64,000 nucleotides of DNA from Gnetum montanum (Eukaryota > Streptophyta > Gnetopsida > Gnetales > Gnetaceae). The notes beneath the pieces are model-generated. The model was not told where the DNA came from, ran no database searches, and saw only the letters and a list, made by a program, of their open reading frames with translations. Position 1 is the first letter of the stretch. Every line of letters starts with the position of its first letter. Where the stretch lies: NCBI GenBank assembly GCA_015680685.1, contig MNCI01035130.1, forward strand, positions 967,318 to 1,031,317, read 5' to 3'. This document shows, piece by piece, positions 48,211 to 58,640 of the stretch. Position numbers and translations under genes: made by a program.

Positions 48211-51200
48211 TATGAGTACCTAGGAGCAAATCAATTTACCTTTGAGCCTAAGTGGGCCTCACAGTGATGTTGAATTATGTATTGACCTTGATTACCTAGA
48301 TCTTGCACCTGAGGGTCTTGTTGATTGTGTAGCCTTAATAGAGAAACCTCTAGAATGGCTTGAAAACCTAGTCAAAACCCTTAACATAGAGGTAGGAGAC
48401 ATAACCAAAGATCCTCTAGTTGATGTTCCTTTCACAACACATAGTGGTAAGGAGAAAATACTAAAATTAAGTTCCTCAAAAAACCCTCAATAGGCTCAAG
48501 ACATCACCAAGGTCCTACAAGGTAATATTAAGGTCTTTGCTTGGTCATATGAAAATATGCTAGGTGTAGCTCCATGACTAGTACAATACAACATCATACT
48601 AGACCCTATCATTAGACCATTTAATTAAAAAGTGCACAACATAAAATCTAACTTTTCCTTGGAAGTTCATGATGAAATTACCAAGCTCTACTAAGCTAGT
48701 TTCATTAGGGTTGTTAACTACACAAAATGGGTGTCCAAAAAGTGGTAGTCCCTAAGAAAAATGGGAATATCCACATTTGCATTAATTTTTGAGACCTAAA
48801 TAAGAAAATCATCAAGGATGACTTTCCTTTGCCTAGTATTGACCAACTTATCGATACTATGGCTTGACATGCCTTATTGTCCTTTATGGATGGGTTCTTG
48901 AGATATAACCAAATTAGGACTAATCCAAAGCACCAACTTAGCATGACCTTCATGATTCCTTGGGGTACATTTTCCTATGATATGAAGCCCTTTGGCCTTA
49001 AGAATGTAGGAGAAACCTATTAATGAGCCATGACTTATATCTTTAGTGATTACATGCTAGGATTGCTCAACGACTATGTGGATGATATAGCCATTAAGTC
49101 CAAAGTCACCAATGATCATGCTAGTAACCTAGATATTATGCTTAAATGATTCCTTAAGTATGATCTTAGGCTCAACCCTAAGAAATGTATCTCTGGTGTC
49201 AAGACTAGTAAGATGCTTAGCTTTGTAGATATAAAGCAAGGATATGTGTCAATCATGATAAGGTTAAGGTCATATCAAAATTAGTAGTGCCTACCAACCT
49301 TAAGGAGCTTCAGTAATTAAAAGGTAGATTACAGTTTATTCATAGGTTTAATGCTAGGATTACAGATAAGTTACAACCCATGCAACACTCTCTTAAGAAA
49401 GGGATTCACTATGAGTGGACCGATCAATGCCAAGAGGCCTTTGAAAACCTTAAGCAAGAGTTGGCATACTGCCAACAATCTATCCTTAGCAAGAGGGTAA
49501 ACCATTTTGCATCTATCTTACCATCTCTAACATGTCCATTGCCTCTCTACTATATCAAAAATGTGATGATGGAGTAGAAATGCTAGTATACTACCTTAGC
49601 TATGCATTTTTTTTCCATGACACCTGATACACTGAAGTGGAGAAGTATTGCCTATCACTAGTCTTCTCAATAAAGAAGTGGAGACACTACCTCTCCAAAG
49701 CTAGGTCAATGTCATTTGCAAAGACAACATGCTTAGAGCCATAACAACCAACATCTATGAAAGTAGTCATATAGCCCGATGAAAAGCCATAACCATAGAG
49801 TTTGACCTTCATTACATCTCCCAATCCTCAATGAAAGGTCAAGCTATAGTTGTACAACTCATTACTTTACCCATTGATGACCAAGTAGCCTTAGATCCTA
49901 AGTTCTATGATGAACATATTAACATCATTAGCTAAGTGCCTAAGGGTTATGATGTGGTCATGCACTTTGATAGAGCTTCAACTACCCATGGGACCAGTGT
50001 TGTTGCCATCATAACATTTCCATCTAGTGAAATCTAATCCTTCGCCTCCCATTTTGAGTTTCCATGTACGAACAACATAGTAGAGTATGAGGGTTTGATT
50101 AGAGGGATGATGGTAGTTCATGATCTAGGAATCATATGATTAATAATCAAAGGTGATTTCCAGCTTGTGGTTAACCAAGTAATCGAGGTTTACACATGTA
50201 AAGCCAAACATTTACAACCTTGTTGTGACATAGAAAAGAAATTCTTACAATAATTTATAGATGTTAATATCCAACATATATCGTAAAATGAGAACATCAT
50301 AGTTGATGCAATTGCAACATTAGCCCTTAGTATAACACTAGATTTGTTTAGTAAGTTGCCCACCTTAATTGTGGATTGTGCTATTCCCATCATGCAGAGT
50401 GTTAAGGATACCTATGTGGCCGTAGTTCATGCTGCTCCTGCCAAGGAGTGGTATGATGATATCAAATTTTACCTTATGCATGGTGAATCCTCATAAGGCT
50501 TGACTACTACTTAAAATGATGTTGTACACAAATGATCAAAGTAGTATCTCATTGTAGGTGATAACACATTGTGCCGATAGTTCTACAATTGTGTATTCTT
50601 AAAGTGCCTGGATAAAACTGAAGCCAAAATAGTCCTAGAGGAGGTTCATGAGGGTGTGTATGAAAGACATATAAGACCTAGAGATATGTCCTTTAAGATT
50701 AGATGATTAGGACGTTACTAGCCCTATATGAAAAGCAACTGCCTATAGAAGGTTAAGCACTATGACATGTGCCAAAGGCATAGTAACTTGATACATGTAC
50801 CACCAATTGAATTACATACTAGTTAAATAATTTGATCATTTCAATGATGGGGGTTGGATCTCATTGGACCTATAACACCTAAGTCTTTAGAAGGGCATAG
50901 CTTCATCATCATTACAACTAAATACTTTACTGAGTGGGTTGAAGCTACTCCCTTAAGAAGGATGACATTTGAACAAGTCTATAAATTCATCTTGGTTGAC
51001 ATTGTAGACCCTTTTGGCATACCCATGAACATAGTTACAGACAGTGGACCATAATTTAGTAGCCAAGAAATGAAGGATTTTTTCCACAACCTAGGCATTA
51101 ATCATTCTTTTTCATTGCCTTATTACCCTCAAGCCAATGGATAAGTAGAAGTACACAATAAGACCATCATCAATTTGCTCAAGAATATACTCAACAATAG

Positions 51201-51680
51201 CAAGCACAAATGGCATGAGTGGCTTGTCCTTGCAATTTAGGCCTATCAAACAACTTACCATACAACAATTAGTGTAACACCTTATAGCTTGGTTTATGAT
51301 TCTAAAGTTGTTTTACCTCTTAAATTACATGTATTGTCACTTCAAGTAGCCCTAACTAACTTCATCAATGATGATCAAAGCAAGGAGTTACAGACAATGG
51401 ACCTAGACTTGGTGGAAGAGCCACATGTGTAAGCACTTGCTCATGTTGAGCACTATCAAGAGAGGTAGAAATGACAACACCATCATAACTTGACCAAGCA
51501 TAAGATCAAGGAAGGTAACCTAGTTCTCATAGCTATTTGCAAGCATACAGATAAATTCTCAACCAACTAGGAAGGACCCTTATCACTAAAGCCTAAGGTA
51601 ATGAACCATTTGGGATAGCCAACATGGATGGGAATGAGTTGGCCAATCTAGTCAACCATTCCTATCCAAAGCCTTATTAC
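48211..51680 (+). pseudogene. pol: E2 pol: RT, RNase H, second RNase H and integrase
   Basis: The frame opens at the ATG at 48211 and its first 90 codons (including IEVGDITKDPLVDVPF and KILKLSSS) match the start of E1 pol. RT covers about 48530-49400, with NYTKWVSK, PFGLKN-like wording near 48985-49010, and the intact catalytic box YVDD at 49075-49086, followed by LRLNPKKC. RNase H is at about 49560-49800. The second RNase H runs from HFDRAST near 49965 to about 50360. It keeps the central GDFQLVVNQV segment that E1 has lost, and EYEGLIRGM. The zinc-finger remnant CQRHSN precedes the integrase core (50850-51330), with WGLDLIGPI, TEWVEATPL, IVTDSGP and YYPQANG. TPYSLVYDSKVVLPL and a short EGPLSLKPKV C-terminal segment follow. 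More than a dozen stops and several frameshifts disable it. Confidence 0.9.
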
Positions 51681-51724
51681 ATGTGGCCTACAATAGCCAT
51701 GACATCGATGATCATCAACAAGCG

Positions 51725-51855
51725 AGCTTGCTTCACCATGACCTACCAAAGTCTTAAATTAGCACCATGATTCACTATATTCTTAAACTAGTGACATAGC
51801 CTACTGAGGCCTTAAACTGGCACCATGGACTGTCATAGCCTTAAACTGGAAACAT
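51725..51855 (+). repeat. Minisatellite cluster C of E2, after pol
   Basis: Four units such as CATGACCTACCAAAGTCTTA-AATTAGCAC and CATAGCCTACTGAGGCCTTA-AACTGGCAC, with a period of about 30-33 bases. The cluster starts within about 60 bases of the last recognisable pol codons, as in E1. Confidence 0.8.
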
Positions 51856-52694
51856 TAGTAACCTAGGTGCATTAGTTTTATCATTCTATGTGGCCTATAC
51901 TCATTATAATATTATAACATACTCTATTTGCATGGTTTTTCTTATCCTATTGGAGTTGTGTTTGTAGGATGAAGCCTGAAGCCATCGCAAGGATGAAACT
52001 CATGATGGTAGTAAGTTACCACATGATCTTGATGTCCAAAATTTGGTGAGTTTATCTAGCTATATCAAAAGTTCTTGTAACATTTCCCTCCATATAGTGT
52101 CACTCCTTGATCCTAGCCTTGTGGCTGAATTACAACCTTCCATATCCTGGATAATAATGTTGACCTACATTTTCCATTCATGCACTATAACCATATGATA
52201 TCTCTTCATCATGGTCCATCCTTAAGTCCACTTGAATGTAACATAGCTCATTTAGTGGAAAAACATGAATTCGATTAAGTGTAACACATCCCATTCGATG
52301 GGATAACCCCTAAGTCTGTTGAGTGTAACACAACTCATTCAAGGGGAAAACTATATCAAACTATTCCTGTCAATGAAACCCAATGAAGGTTTCATCCTAC
52401 ACAAAAACAACAACAATAACACAAAGAAGCAAATCATTAAGAAGCTGAATGACCAATGAATCCTTAAAGCCCAAGGGCCAAAGCAACCTTAGAGTGAAGT
52501 GATTGGGTTCTCAAACACATTTGCTAAGCAACCAACACTTCAAAACATATTAGTGTCATGCTATAGCCATGATGTCAACACTTGGAATGCATTGTTAACC
52601 TCTATGATCATCTCCTTGATGACCTCACCACCATCATCTTATCATAACCTTATCATACTTTCACACTTTCATACTTTTTGGGCATGCCTCACCA
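51856..52694 (+). other. E2 3' untranslated spacer with small repeats
   Basis: No recognisable coding sequence. A three-copy tandem of about 43 bases lies at 52232-52360, each copy containing TGTAACAYARCTCATT or a close form. At 52667-52691 a 25-base segment beginning TTTCATACTTTTTGGG is repeated directly at 52714-52738, so the start of U3 is duplicated just in front of a purine-rich AAGAGGGG tract at the LTR edge. Confidence 0.5.
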
Positions 52695-53365
52695 AGAGGG
52701 GTAGTCTCACATATTTCATACTTTTGGGGCATGCCTCATGAGTGGTCAAAGCCTCATTCCCCAAGTGAAAATAGTCACCTAGTGGCTATATTTGGGCTTG
52801 GAAAGGGATCAAAAGTGCCTTTTGGGATTCCAAAAATGGCATGGGTTTTATGAGGGCCATACACTTTTCTACACTAGAAACACCTATAGGGGGTAGATCT
52901 CACCTACTCCAAACATGGATGAGTGTGGGTTACCTACTCCTAGTGTGAAGGGGTAGATCAAAGCATGGAAGGATGAGGAATTCATAATGCCCAGTGTGAA
53001 GGATGTTTTGACCTTCTTCCCTAGCATTGAAGCTCCATCTTGCTAGCATTGATGCACCCTCCCCCTAGTGTAGAAGCCACATGCATCAAATTCCAACATT
53101 CCATGCATTCTAGTGCTGACAATGCATTTCAACAAGGAAATTTGAAGGCCCAATGTAGAAGAGCTTCTTCTAGCATATATGGTATACCTCCATTACTATT
53201 TATAGTAAACAAAATGGCCATGGGGGTTTGGCACATACTATATATGGTAACCCCTAAATTTGAACACCCATCTTACTTGTACATGTTAGAAATTTGCAGC
53301 AAAGTTATATCCAATTTTCAACCATATTACTACCAAATTACAGCCCATTTCATGGCCAAAAACCT

Positions 53366-53372
53366 TATAAAA
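53366..53372 (+). promoter_or_regulatory. TATA box of the E2 LTR (right copy)
   Basis: TATAAAA at the position equivalent to 33726-33733. Confidence 0.55.
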
Positions 53373-53816
53373 CCAAAAGCCTAACACCATGTTCAAGTTC
53401 CACATTTTGGGCATTTTGAGCATTATAGCATTTTTGGCTTCCAAGAGCTCTTGCAAACTTGTAAAAATGTAGCTTCTTGGAGCCTCCCAGCATGAAACCC
53501 CTATAGCCTTGTTACCACCTTTAGACTTTTGGATTTTTGGTTTCTATGCTACACTATTGGGAACCTCCACTCCCATCATGGGGCATTTTGATAGACAAAC
53601 TTTTCACACTTCTCAACCCCCCTAGAAACAACCAACATTGCAAATTTGAGCAATAGTAGAGGAGGTTTAATAACATTAGGAGTGGTAGAGTATCCAAATT
53701 TTGAGGTGGATTCTATCAGCTTCAATGGACTTGGAACCCTTGCCCAAGTGAACCCCCCTATGCTTTCCCATAGGTACTTTTTGTACATATTTCTGAACTC
53801 ATTTCTTTATTCATTT

Positions 53817-53822
53817 AATAAA
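53817..53822 (+). terminator. Poly(A) signal in the E2 LTR (right copy)
   Basis: AATAAA, conserved with 34158-34163. This is the copy that would end full-length E2 transcripts. Confidence 0.5.
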
Positions 53823-53932
53823 GTTTGTAGTTTTATTTGTGTGCAATTTTTATTCATTTTGAGTTTTCAAATTTAAAAGTTCACATTTTTTCACAACACT
53901 ACTTTGCACACCACCATCGCAAACCAACCCCC

Positions 53933-53997
53933 NNNNNNNNNNNNNNNNNNNNNNNNNNNNNNNNNNNNNNNNNNNNNNNNNNNNNNNNNNNNNNNNN
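53933..53997. other. Assembly gap of 65 N
   Basis: A run of 65 unknown bases about 25 bases beyond the E2 right LTR, exactly where the Athila sequence should resume. The true length of missing sequence is unknown, and any target-site duplication or protease sequence here is hidden. Reading frames drawn through it are artefacts. Confidence 0.98.
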
Positions 53998-55753
53998 TTT
54001 TTTTCCATTAATTTTTATAGAAATTTTTGGGACTTCCAAATCTTGGTATTTTGGAATTTCTTGACTTTTTATGAGTTGATATAGGTTGTCAACCAAATAC
54101 ACTTTTCTAGAAGTTTTTTCTTTCCTCCTTTTTGTGTGTAAGTCTCTTAAATATTTAGCATACAGAGGTTTATCCCTAACAACTTGCTCTAATAGAATGT
54201 GCAAATATAATTCATTAACCATTTTTTCTATATGTGCCTTGTAAAATCTTCTTATAACCATTTAGGGAAGGGAGATGAAATCATTTTCCTATTCAAAGAG
54301 GAAGAGGTTGAGGGATGTCTACCTTTCTCCATTGATTCTTCAATTTCTTCTATACTCTTCTTATGTCTCATTAATTTTATCTTAGAAACTAGCTTTTTTA
54401 TAGGTCTTGGCACAATAATTTTTCCACTCCTAGTGATGATAGAATGCAATTGTTCCTTACCATTTTTCTGGTTAGTGGGATTTGGTTCAAGTTGAGAAGG
54501 TAGATTACTCTTTATTAAATCTTGGAAATGCTCCTTGTCTCAGCCACAAATTACCTATTTTCTTCTATGAATGTTGTTAAACTTTGAGTTAAATGGTCTA
54601 TCTATTCATTAACTAGATTTCTCATTAGTTTGTAGTTATTTTGGGGAATTGATGTTGATGGTGATAAAATGATCTTTTCTTGAAAGGTGTAGGAGGGTGG
54701 TTTCTCATTTTTTGAAAGGCCTTGATAGACTCTTGAATTTCTTCATTATACTATACTAATAATGGATAGTTTGAAGTGTCATGTTGTCTATTTCTAGATA
54801 AGTTACAAGTTTCTTCTGGAGCAAAATGATTTTGTTTCTTTATTAATTTAGCTAACTCATCAACTTTTCTATTCAATTGTTTGGTTTGGTGGTTTACACC
54901 TTGCACGATGTTTGGTTCTCACTAGCATTAATATTGATCCACTAAAGCATTAATGATTCTCCAACCCTCTTCTTGTGTGACATTCAAAATATTCCCTTCA
55001 CAAGAAAAATCCATATTTTATCTACAATATGGTAATAACTTATCTATAAAGATTTGAATCAGTTGGTGGGCTGGAAATCTATGGTTAGGATATTTAAGAT
55101 ATAATCCTTTAAATATATCAAAGGCACTTTCATAACCCCCTCTTCCTTTTTGAAAAACTCATAATTTTCTTCCCAAATACATATATCCTATCATTTGAAA
55201 GGAAACATTGAATGAAGGATGTCTTAAATTCATCCCATGAACTTATTTGAGTTAGCAAAATTTATAGTGAAGAATAAACTTTATCTTTTAAAGTGGATTT
55301 GAAGGCTATCATTTTCATTCTATCCATTGCTAGAGGTGCTAACATTGCTATCATAGTCTCCAACTCGTTTACATTAGTTATAGGATCTTCATTATATGTT
55401 CCCCTAAAAATGGGTAGTAAGTATGAATTTTTAAATTCCACATTCCTTCCCAAAGGAAAAACTAATGGTCCTTGATGAATTGTTGGTGTTATTTGATTTA
55501 ATAATTCCCATAGAGTTTGTCACTAATAAGCTTGTCCAAATGGAATATTATAATCTATGCATATGAAAGAAGAAGAAATTAAGCTATGTGAAATTGGAGG
55601 TGTTTGATGTGAGGGAGACCCAATTGTAAAGATAGTAGACAATGTTGAAGTTACAATGGGGATTGGTATTGATCTAGTAGTAGATATTAAAGTAATAGGA
55701 GTTTGAATATTTAATGTGCTTACTAGTTGGATAGTTCCTCCTATGATAGACAT
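53998..55753 (-). pseudogene. gag: Athila gag and pre-protease region
   Basis: The frame opens at the ATG at 55753, about 75 bases inside the 5' LTR, so the leader is very short. The gag core is around 55453-55000: FKNSYLLPIFRGTYNEDP, MIAFKSTLKDKVYSSL, SSWDEFKTSFIQCFL, then ENYEFFKKEEG and YILN. After several stops, ITRSGKIIVPRP (from about 54440) and HILLEQVVRDKPLYAKYLRD (54195-54135) with LHTKRRKEK match the usual Athila segment before the protease. The frame runs into the N gap; the protease domain is not seen on either side of E2. Stops and frameshifts break it. Confidence 0.75.
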
Positions 55754-55827
55754 GTTGCTTAATATTTAACTAAAGTTTATATTTTAAGAAGCTACAATTG
55801 TAAATAGATTTATGGTTTACATTGTAA

Positions 55828-56579
55828 TGATTAAATCAAATTAAACATATAAAATACAAACATAAATTCTAAAAATCACAAGGGAGATATCATCCAATCC
55901 ATGATTCTACCTTGCTACTTCCATGGTGTAGCAAACTCGATGATCTATTAATGGACTCCAATGGTCTATAGTTGCCACAAGGTTAAATGGATCTTCACTT
56001 AGCAATTAGTTAAGGAAGAATTTTAATTCCAACTTGACATGGGTTTTCCTGGGTATTAACTCCTCTTATTGGCTATTGAGCTCTTCCATTTATACTTGAA
56101 GATCTTACATCATAATTAGAAACATGTCATAAATAAACATATCAATATTCATTAAGGAGATTGATTAGGATTGATACAATGCTATGGTGGTATCAAACTG
56201 TATCGCTTTAGCAATGTCTTCCTATGATCAATTTGTATCACACCTTTGATGTAGATCAATATCCCAATTCCATGGTGAGGTGCACCTTTCTTTTGTTAGA
56301 TGATATCAATCTTTATTGTAGAAATTGCAAAAATCGATACAATTTAGCTCAATTCCCATTGATTTGGGAAACGTGGATCAGTATAGTTTTATTCGAAATA
56401 TATTGAAATTCTAAATCCTAATTGATATCCTTGTTGACAATAACAAAAACTAAACAAAGAAGTTAGCCCCTATCACTTTGCATTGATGAAATCAATGCAC
56501 TTCAATATGATGACATAATAAAAAAACTAAAAATTAGACAAATTTTATTATAAAAACTAGAGCATTTGGGGGTTCAAGA
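55828..56579 (-). repeat. 5' LTR of the Athila element (right copy)
   Basis: This is a direct repeat of 25075-25849, beginning TGATTAAATC on the plus strand. It has the same TATA-containing block at 56088-56094 and GATCAATATC at 56254-56263; the paired inverted word has mutated to GATATCAATC. The outer edge near GGTTCA (56571-56579) lacks the CA seen in the left copy. Flanks do not show a target-site duplication (ATTAA on the left against AGAGG or GGGAT on the right). Confidence 0.8.
56088..56094 (-). promoter_or_regulatory. TATA box of the Athila LTR (right copy)
   Basis: The minus strand reads TATAAAT at the position equivalent to 25335-25341; this copy would have driven the element. Confidence 0.5.
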
Positions 56580-58640
56580 GGGATCAAATACTAAACATAT
56601 GTAAGAAGTCCATCTCTAATTAACTATAAAACTTGGTGCTAGAACTTGATAAACAATTAACATATGAACATCTGAGCATGTCCAAACCAAACATTGATGG
56701 TAAAGGTAAAAAATAGACCAATAAATTTTAATGACTAAGAATGCCAACAAGATTTAACAATCAATTCTAATATTAAATCCAACATTCCAAATAAGGTCTA
56801 AACTAGCCAAACAATGTTAGAAATCATTCAAATTCATTCAAATATGTTAAACTAAGCAACAATAGCAAAATTTAAGAAATCACAAGTTGACTAGAAGAAA
56901 TGGTAACTAAACACAACCTTACCATAACTTAGTCATGACCTATGATTTACTCAAAAAAATCACTAGTAAAAACTATAAAAAGATTGGCTTAACCATGACC
57001 TAATCATGAGTCATGGTAAAAGACAATGACTAGACTATGACTTGTGGTTATAAACAATCACTCAAAATGGTGTAAAATGGTAGAAATGGATTAGAAGTCT
57101 TAACTATGAGTTTACCATGATACATGGTAAAAGAATAATGCTTAACTATAACTCGATAAACTATAATATTTTAAGAAACAAAGTCTAAAATGCAAGGAAA
57201 GAGTTTGGGTAGACCACAATCTCACAATGACTCATGGTGGAAAACCACAATAGATGGTTAATGTTGGTAGTTTGTCTATGACCTATGGTTGTTCCATGGT
57301 TTTGATGCAAGTATCAAGAATTGTAAAAGTTAAGTTGACCTCTAAATATTCTCAAATTGATAGGGAACTATAACCACAAGATGATGAAGAACTAGAACAT
57401 ACTAAATAAAGGAAAATAGTTGCAGTTGTTTCACAACATTATAAAGGATCCAAATCCTAAAAAAACATTGAAAAACTTAAAGAATGCAAGAAACTCAAAA
57501 TTCAATGTAATGGACAAAACTCATTTAGATTGAAAGCAAGATGATCTTAAAAAACATCAAAAACATAGACTAATGTGCAATATCTTATCCTAAAACAACT
57601 AAATCATGAAATTATCATGAACCAAAATTTCCTAAAATCATTAATAACAAAAAGTTTTAGTAGAATGAATTATGCAAATAAGACACAAAAATTATAAAAA
57701 TCTAATGATGCAAATTAAGAACAAATCCAACTATTAATTGTAGAAAAACTAATCAAATTCTAGCAAAACCTAATCATGCTAATAATGTGTGAAAACATAA
57801 GAACTAGATAAAATATGAGAAAATGAGTAGATATCACTTAAAAATCAAGAAGAAAAAATTTGAATTATAAAAGCATGAACTTAGTCACACACATGCACAC
57901 AACCTCCAACACATGAACTAACAAATCTCTACAATACTACCATAAGTCTATAATCTGATAATTCTTCCATATCCTAGTAAAGTTGATCTCAAGGTGCTTA
58001 AAGGAATGGGGTGTGGGATTTTTAATAGAATAATATACCATGGAAATCCAAATCCTATTTCCAAAATTAAGATCTCAAATAAAGAAAACTATCACTAAAT
58101 ATTTCTCAACTCACATAAGCTTCTAAAAATCCAACAAAAATAATAACATATTATATTTTATTAAAAATACATACCAAAAAATTAATTTAATTTATAAAAA
58201 TATCATGCACAAAAAATTTTGATTATACGTGCCTCAACTATAGCTACCATGAAAATCCTATTAAACTCATCCACTAGGTTAATGCACATTAGCTAAAATA
58301 AATATAATGATGAATAAAATAAAATATATATGAGTATAAAAAATAAAACACTAGAAATACAACTAACTAGTATGCATAAACAAAAGCATAGTACACATAC
58401 AACCAAAAGTATCAAGGACAAACATGAGGTAAGAGTATTAACATAGGCATCCAATAATATGGGTTATTACAAAAATAATTATGGAAATGGAAATAGATGA
58501 CATGAATAAGGAAGATAGGTTATATGTTTTAAATTATTTATATAATAAAATATATTAAAATGTGAAAAAAAATATTTTCATAATTCTTAATAACAATTCT
58601 TGGTCCAACTAAAATTTCCAAATGACAAGGATCCATAAAC
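56580..58640. other. Unassigned repeat debris with ACCATGAC/GTCATGGT hairpins
   Basis: No coding sequence is recognised. Between about 56880 and 57310 a word related to CATGACTCATGGT recurs in both orientations. Examples are ACCATGAC (56992-56999) with GTCATGGT (57010-57017), and TTACCATG with CATGGTAA (57112-57130, 3-base loop). This resembles the word clusters in the U3 or spacers of the three elements, so the segment may be a decayed LTR or spacer of another element. The rest is A-rich. Confidence 0.4.

Larger units (their letters stand above)
33034..53908 (+). mobile_element. E2: degenerate Tat-lineage element nested in Athila
   Basis: LTRs of about 1.2 kb (33034-34252 and 52695-53908) flank gag-pro (34805-38395) and pol (48211-51680) on the plus strand. 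Pol carries both RNase H domains and Tat-type integrase wording (WGLDLIGPI, TPYSLVYDSKVVLPLKL). The gag-pro, pol, antisense-gene and minisatellite layout repeats that of E1, but the LTRs are unrelated by eye and the spacers are longer. Nearly 10 kb separate protease from RT. It interrupts the Athila element. A clear target-site duplication was not found, and the N gap right after the right LTR limits the check. Confidence 0.88.
52695..53908 (+). repeat. 3' LTR of E2 (right copy)
   Basis: This is a direct repeat of 33034-34252 with the same order of U3 words, TATA box (53366-53372) and AATAAA (53817-53822). Its start corresponds to the TGAGGGG start of the left copy but has an AG in place of TG. 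The end was placed at TTTGCA (53908), and Athila sequence or the N gap follows. Confidence 0.85.
25075..56579 (-). mobile_element. Athila-lineage Ty3/gypsy element, split by E2
   Basis: Direct repeats at 25075-25849 and 55828-56579 flank, on the minus strand, gag (about 55.75-54.0 kb), RT-RNase H-integrase (32.66-29.98 kb) and a third ORF (27.3-26.3 kb). RT wording (FGLCNTPATFQRTM, VFMDG.LLYG) and integrase wording (VWGIDFLGPLPPF, YVTKWVE) are those of the Athila lineage. Removing E2 (33034-53908) leaves roughly 10.6 kb, a normal Athila size. Both halves are in the same orientation and in the right order, which shows that E2 inserted into it later. Confidence 0.85.

Noticed and set aside
33029-53913. 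Target-site duplication ACCCA / CACCA for E2
   Set aside because: Only three of five bases agree and the right edge is close to the N gap, so it is not counted as evidence.
53837-54261. Open frames running through the N block on both strands
   Set aside because: The unknown bases make the frames artificial; only the minus-strand part right of the gap (Athila pre-protease) is real.
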